Source of the DNA: Tomocerus qinae
Lineage: Eukaryota; Arthropoda; Collembola; Entomobryomorpha; Tomoceridae
DNA: 64,000 nucleotides
Direction of reading: 5' to 3'
Assembly: GCA_020055645.1 (NCBI GenBank)
Contig: CM034547.1
Span: 40,155,909-40,219,908 of the forward strand
The notes beneath the pieces are model-generated. The model did no database searches. It worked only from the letters and a program-made list of their open reading frames with translations, and was not told the DNA's origin. The stretch's first letter is position 1; each line of letters begins with the position of its first letter. The translations under genes and the position numbers were made by a program. Positions 35,701-47,000 of the stretch are shown here, in pieces.

Positions 35701-38632
35701 AATATTTATTCACATATTATATCCTACATAGCATAGATGGATAGGTATTTTATTGTGCTGCTTCAATTTACATTCTTTATATCCTACAGCATGTAGTTTA
35801 TACAGAATGTCTTAACTAAGTAACTGCAGGTGAGCTCATCCATCCTGCAAACAAAATATCTGCATGAAAAGCTGGTTTTACTCCCTCCATATTATATTCC
35901 CTGCTACCGTATCGTTACCCACGTTCTACTATTTGCACCAATTTTGTTTACCTGTTTACATTATTACATCAGTTATTAAAAATACAATGAATGTTATGCA
36001 TGAATACCTAAAATATTCATTTTTGCTAGCCCTTTCTCTCTTCTACTTGCTTAACGTAATTGATAAGTTTTTAAAAAAACTCCCAAGGTTGGCTGGCTAA
36101 GAGTTCTCTTTCTAGTAGAAAGTGTTCTGTTTTGATATTTTAAATTTCAAACTTCTGTAGAACAGAGTCTGTGCTCAGAAGTTAAAAAGTAATAACAAAT
36201 TAAAAACTTCCAGACGAGTAACCTTATCTAATAAGGGAAACGTTACAACCTTGGATACAGCCATAGATTACAATTTGCTTACCCTATGCTTACTATTATA
36301 AATTCAATTATAAGGTGATATTGTGACAACAAACGATGATTACTACGTAAAAAGTAAGAAGCAGGTATGAAAAGGAAAGAATTTTAAGATGTAATCTATG
36401 AGATGACTCTTGATTCATAGAAATTGTTATTCAGGTCTACTCTGTTGGAATGGATGAATGAGGGGGCTGATTTGAATGGATATAGGAAGGATGGGTAAGA
36501 GTTAACAAACATTGGGAGGAAGAAAGGAATAATTAGAAATTGTGAGTAGGTAGTGGAAGTAAATATGGAAATCTCAGGGTAATATTTACGAAGATATATT
36601 CCATGTGGCTCTGAGGGACTAACTCTAAATTACTATATATACCATACAGACACAAACCCCTATTGGCGTCGTACTTAGTTGCACACAGCTGACAATAGTC
36701 TGTATAGGATTGAATGGGAGTATTCAAATATAAGTGGAGTCTGTGTCGAATAGGCATGATAATGTGGAGTGAAATTAGATATGGAAATGAGAAAGGTGGG
36801 TTGACTAGTTTTCACCACTTGCCATAGCATATCGACTGCACTCACTCACATCCACCACTCACTCCCAATGAAAGAATGGAGAAACGGACGAAACTCAACT
36901 GTCAACTTCTAATATTATTATCTCCATATTAAATAAACATTCATAACAGGTAGGGATGAGTCAGCACACATTCTTCCCTTTCACTGCACACGGATACATC
37001 TCTCTACTGCTATAAGCAAAGGACAGTGGAGCGAGAGAAGGTTTCCACTCCTTGCACTGCAACATCCAGCAGATGAAATCCAATCGAAACGTGTAATCTC
37101 CTCGAGTGGAGTAAATAGATGGAGACAGACAAGGCAACAGAGAGGAGAAATTCAACTCAGACTTTCATCACTATGTCACATAATTATTTGGATGGTTGAA
37201 GATCCATCTTATAAGCACACGTATAGGTAACTTATACCTGCAAGTACTGATTCTGATTATGTAGTATAATACTTGGTTTCCTAATACAAAAGTTAGTGCT
37301 GTAATAAGTATTAGTAAGATGACACACATATATAATATTAGTATATCCCAGACAAATGGAGCATTATCACATTAGTCCATAGAATAAATAGAAGCCACGT
37401 CGGCGTAACGTAAAGTAGTACAAGGCAAGCAATAGAGAAGTATTTGTAATGAATGTATAAGCTTTGAGCAAGATCCCAATAGTAAAGAATTCCCTGAGAA
37501 ATCGAGTCTTGTACTAATATGTTTTTCATCAGCAGATGAGGAGGAGGAAGACTACTTGATACAGACAGAGATACTCTACAATGAATTAACTAGCGGAAGG
37601 GATATACGTCTACCAAGTATAAATATAGGTATATACTAGGTTAGGTACTACTAATGCTATGGTTTAAGTCTATAGTATATACTACAAATTCGCAAAATGA
37701 TTTAAATGGACTTGGCTGAACGTGCACTCTCTCAAAACTGAACCAAAAAGTTGTTTGTTCAGTCTGATCCGTTGGTTTAGTTTACACTTATTGTTAGTTG
37801 GTTCCGTTGATTGTCAACTTCTCTACAGCGAGAAAAATAAGATTCGTTCTTGCAAAATCGAGAATTGGGAAAAATGAGTTGAGTTCCGTGAAAAAAATCC
37901 ATTTAAGGACGGAGTGGATGCTAATGTTATGTACATAGGCTTGTTTGGCAACGCTTGGGTACTATCTAGTCGTAGGAGTTATGTTAATGTTGTGAGCAAT
38001 TGAGACAAATACCTACAATGAATGCAAAAACACGCACACCACACCAGACCAGCCGCAGGGCGGGCGGGACGCTCCGCACTCAAAAAAGATTATTCAATTA
38101 GTATTCCAAATTGTGAAACAGAGGTGCGTGGGTGGTGAGGTTTACAAAAGAACTACTTATGTCATACTGATAGATGGATTTGGGTAATAGAGTCTTACTA
38201 CTGGATCAAAAATATACGAGTAGAAATAAACGGGAATTAAATAAATTAGGTCAAAAATGTAGGCCCTTGCAGAGGGCTTAATTAACTAGTAAATGTAGTT
38301 TACTACATAAACAGGTGAAAAAATGGGGAATAGAGGAAGAGTAGTGTAGGAGAAATAGTTGGTGGTGTGTCGATTGGTATGCACTTGTGGGGATGGGATG
38401 TGGGTAGGTTTACTCGATGATAAAATTGGAAGGAGAGTGTGTGAATATTGGCAAAGTGAAGATTTTCAAAAATATCCACGGTGTGCGCACCTCAAAATCT
38501 TGTCGATTGTATTTTTGTTTGATGTTTGAATGTATTCGATTAAAAATGCTTGTGAAAGTTAGAATACGTATGAATGAGTAGTATGAATGAATGATTGGTT
38601 GAATGAAGGTTGTTTACAAAAAAGTCGTTTAC
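32784..38632 (-). other. intron between cassette 7a and exon 7b, 5.8 kb
   Basis: No exon, repeat array or other gene recognised. In isoforms using 7a this sequence and exon 7b are removed together. The open frames here are under 90 residues and resemble nothing I know. Confidence 0.65.
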
Positions 38633-38788
38633 CTAAAGATAATTTTTCTCCTGAATCGGGAGGCAGTGTAAACCCAAGCACGGCCATAGAGGCGATTAAG
38701 ACGCAAGGAACGATTAAATTGAAGAAATAGTATAGCGTACGCCTTTGTATGTTAACCACAAAAGTTATATCCACAAAAGGCTCTGGAC
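38633..38788 (-). CDS. nAChRalpha7-like: nAChR cassette 7a, exon iii (TM1)
   Basis: A 156-nt exon after ATTCATAG, starting with GT that completes the second vicinal Cys, then [22 protein letters not shown]1 with the N-L-I-V-P-C motif, and [14 protein letters not shown]. It ends with the first base of a Gly codon (G|GTAAAC), in phase 1. The sequence is very close to the protostome alpha5/6/7 consensus, including the Pro-Cys in TM1 and Gly-Glu-Lys at the cytoplasmic mouth of the channel that sets cation selectivity. The lack of loop C residues at its start is explained by two small upstream exons. Confidence 0.95.
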
Positions 38789-40252
38789 CTATGAATCCGA
38801 AAAAGGGGATTAGACTCCAAATCAAAAATAAGTCTCAACTCAACTCGTACAGGGTGTCGCAAATGTCTCAAAAATCTTCTCCAAAAGCTCCCAACAAACA
38901 ATTTAAGTGTACACAGTGCATACTACACTACTCCTTGTGTAGCAATAAATACAGGCCAAAGGTTAATAATGCCAGGTCAAAACACTTTCCTTCACTGTTA
39001 CCTTCAAGTCGCGCCTGTAAGCCTGTCACAAATAGATTCATTAACTAATGACTTGACTGAAAGGTGCATAAAAATCTTTTAAATCGTGACTTACCTTCCA
39101 GTGCAGAGCTTAGAGATGGCTTAGAGGCACGACTTAATCAGGTACCTCAGCAAATCAAAATAAAATTGACTCTCAAGTGTAGGCACATACCTGCTTTAGC
39201 TCCTTGCTACATACTTTTGTGCACGGGTCACTAATTTACAGTGACAGCATTTTTCCGTTCCGTAGCATTAAGTCAAGAGAGCAGGGAGAAAGTTCGATTA
39301 CATAGCAAAGCTTGTTAAGTAGTATGAGTAAGAAACATAGCGTTAGTATTGCTGCTTATATATATATACCTGCAAACGCATTATTTTTATTCCTGAACGC
39401 TAAGGCAGCGTTGAAATTAAGACTACATGTATAACTTAATTCGGTTTAGTTAAGGTTTGGAATTCTAATCCGGGCTGGCTACCACCCAAAACCATTTACT
39501 AGGATTTGTTTAAACGGGCGCAATAAGTAAATATCTCTTCGGTATTACATTTTTGTTCTTGAACTTATAATTATCACTTTCTGAACTTCTCTTTTTTAGT
39601 AATTTTAGCAAACTGTAGTTTCCCTATTAGTGATTTTAAGTGGTTATCGCCCACGATTGACTCCATACCTTCAAGGAAGCAATTTCCATATCATATGTTG
39701 ATCTTGGTCATCACTTAGTAAATTCATAAAAATTGGTACAGTACGAATCTCAGATTGCAAATACCAAATAGACAAGTTGCTTAATAATATTACATTTCAT
39801 AACTTAGAAACGTATACTGCCCACACAAATTAGCATCATCCTGTGTAATAAGTAAGTAGATGAACATTATTTTGCAGAGTAAGTGACACACTTGACCAGC
39901 CCCCTATGCATTTTTAGCCTTCAGCCTGTTATGAGCAGCATTGGCTACAAACAACTCAAACCATGTGATTTCGTAATACTTTTAGACTATTATTGTAAAT
40001 ATTGGATTGAAATTTTAAAAATTAGCATTTTAAGTTTGCAGAGTTTTTGTTTTGCATGCAGAGTAAGTGACCACGAACACGGAGGTTGAATCACATGGTT
40101 GTGTTTTTGATAAAGGAAGCATAATATCTGCGTGGATAAACAGAAAGCAACGTTTGCACCACCCTGCAGTTGAAATGAGATGTGCGTCAAGCGAGTTCAA
40201 AAGAATCGCCCAACAAAAATGAAAATACAAAAGTGTGTAAAAGTCGACTTAC
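38789..40252 (-). other. intron between microexon and TM1 exon, 1.5 kb
   Basis: Begins with the donor GTAAGTCG after the microexon and ends ATTCATAG. A fragment TACAGGGTGTCGCAAATGTC near 38850 resembles the end of the MITE at 23.5 kb. Nothing else recognised. Confidence 0.7.
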
Positions 40253-40259
40253 AGCAGGA
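40253..40259 (-). CDS. nAChRalpha7-like: nAChR cassette 7a, exon ii: 7-nt microexon
   Basis: A microexon TCCTGCT between an acceptor with a T-rich tract (ending TTTTTAG) and an excellent donor, GTAAGTCG. It encodes Ser, the first vicinal Cys and the first base of the second; the second Cys is completed by GT at the start of the 38.7 kb exon. With it, the junction reads F-Y-S-C-C-P-E-P, the alpha-subunit loop C signature. Without it, phase 0 from exon i would not match the phase 1 entry of exon iii. Together 32+7+156 nt equals 195 nt, the length of the unsplit alternative exon 7b. No transcript is available to me, so this is strong inference from phase, length and splice sites. Confidence 0.8.
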
Positions 40260-40350
40260 CTAAAAATTCAAAAATTTAAAAAATGGATTAGAATTATGCA
40301 GCGATGGAACAAATGGCACAAATACAGAAAAATTGAGATTATCGTCTTAC

Positions 40351-40382
40351 ATAAAATATAGCATTCCTGCGCCCGGGGACTC
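40351..40382 (-). CDS. nAChRalpha7-like: nAChR cassette 7a, exon i (start of loop C)
   Basis: A 32-nt exon preceded by a strong acceptor, a long T/C tract ending TTTTTTAG, and followed by GTAAGA. Two bases complete the Gly codon from exon 6, then it encodes VPGRRNAIFY. This matches the 'PGKRN..YY' segment leading to the vicinal cysteines in alpha5/6/7 receptors (vertebrate alpha7 has 'IPGKRSERFYECC'). It leaves in phase 0. The next exon is only 91 bp downstream. I found it because the TM1 exon at 38.7 kb lacks this segment; the length then fits exactly. Confidence 0.87.
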
Positions 40383-43300
40383 CTAAAAAAGAAAAAAGAG
40401 AAATGGATAGCTTCAAAAATCAAAAAAAATTGTCGCGTCGCCAGAATCTCTCAAAAAAGAGAAAAGTCGATTGGATTCAAATACTCGAGAGGCTAACAAT
40501 GGCAGTTTATAATCAAAACGCACGGCTTTTGCATATAATGATGACATTGAACTAAGATAACACTAATAAGATGAGTTAAGTAAAAGGTATGCGAATAAAA
40601 AACATATTTACAGACACACACAACAAGAATTCGGAGGAGAAATGAAAAAATCCAGCGCAGTCATTCAACTTCATCTGTAAGTACTCAAAAGTCGAAAGTA
40701 CCCACACAACACAATAGATAAAAATGGCGGAAAAAGTCGTACGTAGTAGTTAGTAGCAGAGAAAAATCCATAAAAATGTTTTGGATCAAAATAGATTCGG
40801 TAGTCGGTAGGCCAGAAAAATTAAAAGTCATTGTCACTTTGCCAAAGCGCACACTCAAAGTCAAATGGCATCGGCAGATTCGTATTTGATCATGAATCAA
40901 TCAAAAGACAAAGGGGATACAGATACAGAACGATCCAAAAGGTAGCCCACATTCTCCAAGATAACTCCACATAAAATTTTTCTAACTTTCACCAAAATTT
41001 CGTCAGAAATAAATGAAATCCTAATGAAAGTACCGGCGAAATGTTTAGAAAGTATGTTTGGAGTTAGCATAGGGGACGTGAAAGTACAATGTCAACTACC
41101 TATTGGGCCGTATGGTAGATTAACAAGGGCTCGTCAAAGTGCCTTCGTTGTCAATACTAGATAAGGGGTGATAAATAGGTTGAAAATGCAAAAAAGAAAT
41201 CTCTCAATGGAGAAAGTAGAACGAGAAAAGTGAGGGAAAGTGAGAATACACCAAAATATAAATCCTGTTGATCGGTGAGGCGGTGTGAAGTGATTCAGTG
41301 TATGAAGCATTACAAATATAGAAGAGGCTTGCAAGGTGAAAAGTACTTTTACCGGGTCATTATTTGAACACCCACTTTCACTGTTTATAAGTAACCTTTC
41401 TTTTCACTTGTTTACATTTGTGCCCCATTGCCCAAAATACATATAAAACGTATTTAAAAACAATAAAAAAGGCTCAAGTGAAAGTAATTTGTTTATGGGA
41501 ATATTTGTTCGTTGTTCATATATGTTACATTTTCATAGTAGTGAAAGAAGAAATTTCATAGTGAAAGCAATAGGTTTCAAAAAATGACTCTTTACTATGA
41601 GCACACGTGAGAAAGAAATATTATGAAAGTGCATAAATAGTAAAATGCTAAAGAGAAAGTTCTACAATAGTGAGTGAATGGTGTTTGTGTGGACATAGAA
41701 GAGAAAGTAGAGGTGGGTGTGGGTGGAGTGAAAGTGTGTTCATTAGATGTGATTTGAATTAAATGCAAAGGAGGTGATGGCTGTTTGAAATTGGTGACAT
41801 GAATGCCTGACTTTGCTTTCTTTGGATGGCTTAAGTTGGCTTGACTCATTGACTCGGTGAAAGTAGCGATGAGCTACAATAGTGAAATTAGAAGAAACGG
41901 ATGAAAAAGAGTTTTCTTTGGTTGATTCTTACCAACAAGACAACATAAAACAGTACTTTTCCTCGACTTTCACTTGGTTTTGGTTGTCGAGTAAATTATA
42001 AAAGAGATATTTGAAGTTTAAGTGGCTCCATTGGCTACATTAGATGGGGTAAATGTATTCAATGGAAGGAAAGTAATGGAAGAGTAGTCATTGGGAATAG
42101 GGAAAGTCCGTTTGTAGGAGAGAACAATGAGATGAGTTGTTAGTGTGGATAAATCTATCTAAAGATAGAACGAGTTAAGTATGACATGGAGAGTTCCGCA
42201 TCGGAGAGAAAGAGCTTTCTACTACAGACAATCCGACTAAATCTCCCATATCCACGGGAGAAAGTTAGAGAAAGCAAATGTGGGACGAACACCCCTCGTA
42301 GTCTCTACAATGAACTGATTCTATCCCAATGAGAAAATCGATCAGACTGACTACTCTCCGCTCTCCAGAAATTCGCATAGCATCATCATCATCATTCCGC
42401 CAACCCAACGACCCTCTTGCTTTCTTCCGCCGACAACGAACCCACTTGGCCCACCACACACAAAACACCCAGTCCACTCATACTCACACACTCAACCTAT
42501 TTATTACCACCGACTGCTTTCTTTTTTATACTTTTTCCACTTTCTTTTTTTACTTTTTTCCAATTTTGTTAGCCACTCTTGCTCTTGTCGATCTATGGCC
42601 ATCTACTACAACAGATAAAACACACCCCAGAGGTGTACACCACTTTCTCCAAAACATTAACCCATGACCTACTTTTAATTTTTTTCTCGTTTACCTTTCA
42701 TCTTAATTAGGGGAGACTACAAATGCAGCTCTCCACTGTGGCTCGATTAGTAAAGCTCGGAGAATTCCCAGACACCCCTCCATGTCATCATTAACACAAC
42801 TCAGTTTGTAGAGCAGGGAAAGGAAGGTAGGGTGAAAGCAGTAGTGAAATTGCGAAGAAAGAGATACACAAACGAGCTCCCCCAGTCTCTGTATGGCCAC
42901 AAAAGTGACGGACCTGACGCTGAGACGGGGGAGAGAAAACGGAGAAAGTTCCTCTCCTTAGGCTTACCACAAGGCCTCGTGCAACTTACACATGGACGAC
43001 ATAATGTCACATCAGATCACTTCACAGCGTCCTGTTTCTTTTATCGCCTTCCTTGCCCCAAAACGCCAACTTCGCTTGTCTCCTTTAATATACTCACTAG
43101 TCACGTTAGTCCTCAAATCAACTTTACACACTTTTTCCGCCATTAACCTCCTACTCCAATTACCACTATATTATAATACACTACCAAAAATCTTTATAAT
43201 TCGCAAGTTAAATTTTCCCACAAATATTGTACCTAAAGTACAACTCCAATTTTCTACGTAAGTCAATATACTATAAAGAAATATAAGTGCTGCCAGAAAC

Positions 43301-43424
43301 GGAAGAAGAAAATTTTAGTCATCATTAGGAAAGCCATCTTATGGTTTCAGTAAATATAAATGCCATATTTAGAAAGAGTATGAATAGAAATGTCGGCACG
43401 TGGTGCAATCTTATCGTCTCATAC
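40383..43424 (-). other. intron 6, 3.0 kb
   Basis: Lies between exon 6 and cassette 7a. GAAAGT words are dense here (about 41.05, 41.21, 41.46, 41.65, 41.70, 41.72, 41.86, 42.26 and 42.94 kb). The plus-strand open frames at 42.3-43.3 kb have a Ser/Thr/Pro/His-rich chance composition and no recognisable domain. Confidence 0.65.
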
Positions 43425-43500
43425 CTTTGAGATCCCACTCTCCGTTCGTTATGAAACTGCTGATGTCTCCACCGTCCTCTGATTGCAGTTGCAGGTCCAG
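43425..43500 (-). CDS. nAChRalpha7-like: nAChR exon 6 (loop F region)
   Basis: A 76-nt exon encoding 25 residues plus the first base of a Gly codon. It starts after GGTTACAG with LDLQLQSEDGG and ends FITNGEWDLK, the conserved strand just before loop C in alpha5/6/7 and vertebrate alpha7 subunits. The donor is AAAG|GTATGA, leaving phase 1. Both loop C/TM1 cassettes begin with two bases that complete this Gly codon (GA in 7a, GT in 7b), so this exon is the branch point of the alternative splicing. The intron from exon 5 is 168 bp. Confidence 0.94.
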
Positions 43501-43668
43501 CTGTAACCATATTAAATATTTACAATAAGTACCACTCTTAATACCCTTCAACTTTCACCGATTTAACTACTACGTCAGTTAGTTTGAGTTTTGTAGTAGT
43601 ATTTCCGCAGATTTGAGCATTTAGAGTAAATGAGGGTGGAGAAAATAATTTTCTTGGGGAAAGCTTGC

Positions 43669-43849
43669 CTGAAAACCATCGTAGGTCCAACTGCCGAATT
43701 TCATTTCACATTTCTGCTCATCGAAGGGGAACCACGTGATGTCAATTTTACACGTGCTCTTAAAAATTCCTGGAGGGATGTAAGAGCAACTGCCATTATT
43801 TTTGACCACAACATTCGTAGGATAGGTTCCATCAAACCCTTCGTCGGCA
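43669..43849 (-). CDS. nAChRalpha7-like: nAChR exon 5 (Cys-loop, loops E and B)
   Basis: A 181-nt exon; its first base completes the Ser codon split from exon 4 and it then encodes 60 residues. It begins [12 protein letters not shown] and contains a glycosylation site in NNGSC, the [11 protein letters not shown] block and the Cys-loop. The Cys-loop has two cysteines separated by exactly 13 residues and the diagnostic W-F-P-F-D centre. It ends with SWTYDGFQ, the loop B motif. The homologous reading requires the exon to stop after the CAG of Gln, where the donor reads CAG|GCAAGC, a GC rather than GT 5' splice site. The rest of that donor matches the usual consensus, as is typical of GC-AG introns. 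Confidence 0.96.
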
Positions 43850-43975
43850 CTGGAATCACAGAATTATATATGTCATTGCATTGACTTTCTCCTCGTCTGC
43901 TCTCTTTCTGTCGCGAGTTTTGTAGGAAGTGCGAGATAAGCTAAAGGTAGTAAAGGAAAGCTGTTAATCGCTGAC

Positions 43976-44085
43976 CTATTGTACATTAAAACATCAGGCT
44001 TCCAAATTCGATGTGGTGGGATGCGGAGGTCAGTAATGTTCCCGTACTCACTGCTATTCCATCTCAGATTGACGTCATTCCATTC
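43976..44085 (-). CDS. nAChRalpha7-like: nAChR exon 4 (ligand-binding loops D and A)
   Basis: A 110-nt exon encoding 36 residues plus two bases of a split Ser codon (AG|T). It starts after CTACTTCAG with EWNDVNLRWN, the loop D region, and ends WKPDVLMYN, the loop A motif with its conserved Trp, Asp and Tyr. Two potential N-glycosylation sites are visible, N-S-S and N-I-T. The donor is AG|GTCAGC. The intron to exon 5 is only 126 bp, compact compared with most other introns here. An open frame extends far beyond both splice sites (to 43873 and 44355), but the flanks do not resemble the family and are intronic. Confidence 0.95.
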
Positions 44086-47000
44086 CTGAAGTAGCCAGAA
44101 GAGACCGTTAGTTCGTGAAAATAGATCAGAGAAAGAAAGTACGAGTGGAATGGGGTGAAATCTGGGGCTTTGCGAAGGAACTACTTGGCACATGGCAGTG
44201 TCTGGAGATAGTGGAGAAAGTCTCCCTCTGCTTTCTCCAACTCCTCGGCTCGTGGTGCAAGAGTCGGGCGGAAGAGGACACTGCAGCTTTGCACGTGGCG
44301 AGCATGGCACGGCACACGACAGCAATGCAGAGAACACTTTCTCCACTTTCCCCAAAAATTGTATAGCTCATGCACATGTGCCAAGTAGAACATGGATGTG
44401 AAGAAACGTCTTGTGGGTTGATTTCACAGGAAAAGGTTCAGAGGCGAGGCATCACAAGCTCAAAGCAATTGTAGGCAACGAAACGCACAGCAAAGCCAGA
44501 CGAAGCAGATCACTTTGGATCTACAGAAATAATGCATCTCCCTCTGACTTGTTATCATTACATCATCCTCTTCCATGTCCATCGACAGCGAAGAAAGCAT
44601 CGAGTGGAACTCACCATGCATTTCCTTTCTCCACTACTCACACCCAGTTGGAAAGTCGTTGTTGTTGTTTTGGGTGAGAACTCCTGCTACACTCCACCGT
44701 CTCACAACAACTCTATTTCAATCCAAACACCACAGACCACAAATGATTCCCCAATTCAGTACAGAGTGGCGTGAGCATCACTTTCACTCAACCCACACAA
44801 CAAAAATCAACTTTCTCCATGTTTAGACATCCAAATATTATTTTTAGCGATAATTTAACTTATTCCAATTTAACACTTAGAATTTGTTTATGTGACCCCA
44901 AAAATAATACTCCGACTTGATTTATATTTAGAATTTGTAAATAGTCTCCCATTTTCAAATAGACGATCGATTATAAATAGAATGCAATAGGATTTGGTTA
45001 TGATGAAGAATCAAAATTAATCACATCACAAGGAGGCCAATAATGAAACCGTAATAGATCTCTGATCACATGGAATAAATATCTAGAAGTCAGTGTAGAC
45101 CTCGTCTTTGATTTGAGAAGTTTCAAATAACTCATTTTTCTGATCGAATTGTTTTTGCACCTGATGACTTAATGATGGATTGCATTATTTCTTTGTTTAC
45201 ACTAAATAAATCTGTAGTTTTAGCTGAGAGAAAGTAGCAAAGCCAAAAGTTTACGTGAGAAGCAGCAAACGATTACCTGGGTGTAAGCCACAACACAACT
45301 ACAACAAAAATATTCTTTTCTTGCGTGCTTGTTGTGACTTATGCATAATGTAATTACTTGTTTTATTTAATGATTATGAAAATAGAAAGTGCAAAAGTTG
45401 GAGAAGGTGAAAGTCTTGATATTTTTTGGTATTCATAGTGCTTCTTGTTGTTTCCTCGAGACGTCTGAGTCTCCAGAATTCGTGTGTGTTTGTTTCAAAA
45501 GTTGTAAAGAAAGTAGTCAAGTGCCCTTAGAAGCTATTTAAAAGAAAATCTTTCTGCAATGTTATGCAATACACGGAGGAGTGAGAAGAAAGTAAAAAAG
45601 GTTGTCGGCACAAACTTTCTCCGAGTAATAAAGTAGAGATTCTCTCAGCGATTCGTCCAGTTTCTTTGTTTTTTGAATTGCATGCCATGCAAGGTGAAAG
45701 CATTAAGAAAACATCTTATTTAATCGTGACAACAAAATATTGCAGATACTGTTCAACAGAAGCAAAACCGCAAAATCTGCATGCACCATTTTCGGATGAA
45801 AATAAATATTTATTCAGGAGCTAGCCTATTTTAACACTCACGCACAAAGATCATATGCTCAGATAGTTCCAAATGAGTATATTCCGACAAACTTGAGTGT
45901 TCTCAACAAGACTTAATTTAAAGATACACTTTTATGTGCACGTAAAATACAGAACGCACAACGTCCATCTATACGCAGCGTGCTCTACATCTACTTTTTT
46001 AGTATAGTCAGAAAAACTTTTCCACTAGGCTGTCTAATCTACTGGGAAGTATTTCCGTTCATAATAAAATATTTCTAAGTTACTGGAGTCTGCTGCATGC
46101 AAAGAAGCGTGTAAGAGATATCGCTTAATGAGCCCTAAAATGAGACCCTGTTATACATCACTCAAAAAATGACTAAAGACGAGTTTTCATGTTCAGTTGT
46201 CTTTGATAAAACATTCCATTATTACACTTGTGTGTTCAAACTCTTCATTTTCAAATGCGTGCCAAATTACAAAAGTTTTACATATAGTTTATGAAAGTTC
46301 CCGATAAGAAATAGTATTTTTAAGCAACTTGTCTGCATAATACATAGAATAACTAGGTTTTTTGGATGTCATGGTTTAAATAATACCGTAAATGTTATAA
46401 ACTATTTTTAGACTATTTTGGACGCCGAATTCTATCGGTAACTGACCGACCAAACCATGTTTTGCTAATTTTGGTAATTTGGCATGTATGTATTAGAAAA
46501 CCCTGGATATAATAAATTATACACTTTGTGTGTTTTAAAATGTACTGAGTTTGAACATACACCGTAACATACATAAACTGAAAACAAGAGTTTTCCCTTT
46601 TTTCAAAATTATCCTTACAACAGTCAATTGGGGCTACTTTGGACCAATTATTTTAATTTTATTTTCTATATATCGTCCCTTTAGGAACTATTTAGCCCTA
46701 TCTCCATTTTTCGCTTGGTGTACGGGATAGCCTATCTCCACTTTTCGTTTTGTGTACGAAATAGCCTAAAGGCCATATCTGACAAAGTGGAGATAGGCTA
46801 TTCTGTACACCAAACGAAAAATGGAGATAGACTAAATGGTTCCTTAAGGGACGATATAGCAGAAAAGAGTGAGAATGCCATAGGGGAAAGAATTTATCAA
46901 AAAAGTAAAAATCATGCCAGCTGATTTGTCTCAAATTAGTACTTTAAATTAGTCAAAGTCATCCTGAAAAAAAGCCCTTACGAGGGTATCTTTGGCATGG

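Noticed and set aside
39235-39260. Alternative site for the missing loop C cysteine exon (TGCT before GTCACTG)
   Set aside because: Poor donor, in-frame stop and no matching upstream residues; the 40.25 and 40.35 kb exons fit exactly.
42329-43261. Overlapping plus-strand frames of 89-112 residues
   Set aside because: Composition is Thr/His/Pro-rich chance sequence from pyrimidine-rich DNA; the frames overlap each other and no homology is recognised.
43873-44355. 160-residue minus-strand open frame taken as a whole gene
   Set aside because: Only 43976-44085 is homologous to nAChR; clear acceptor and donor sites bound it and the rest is intron read-through.
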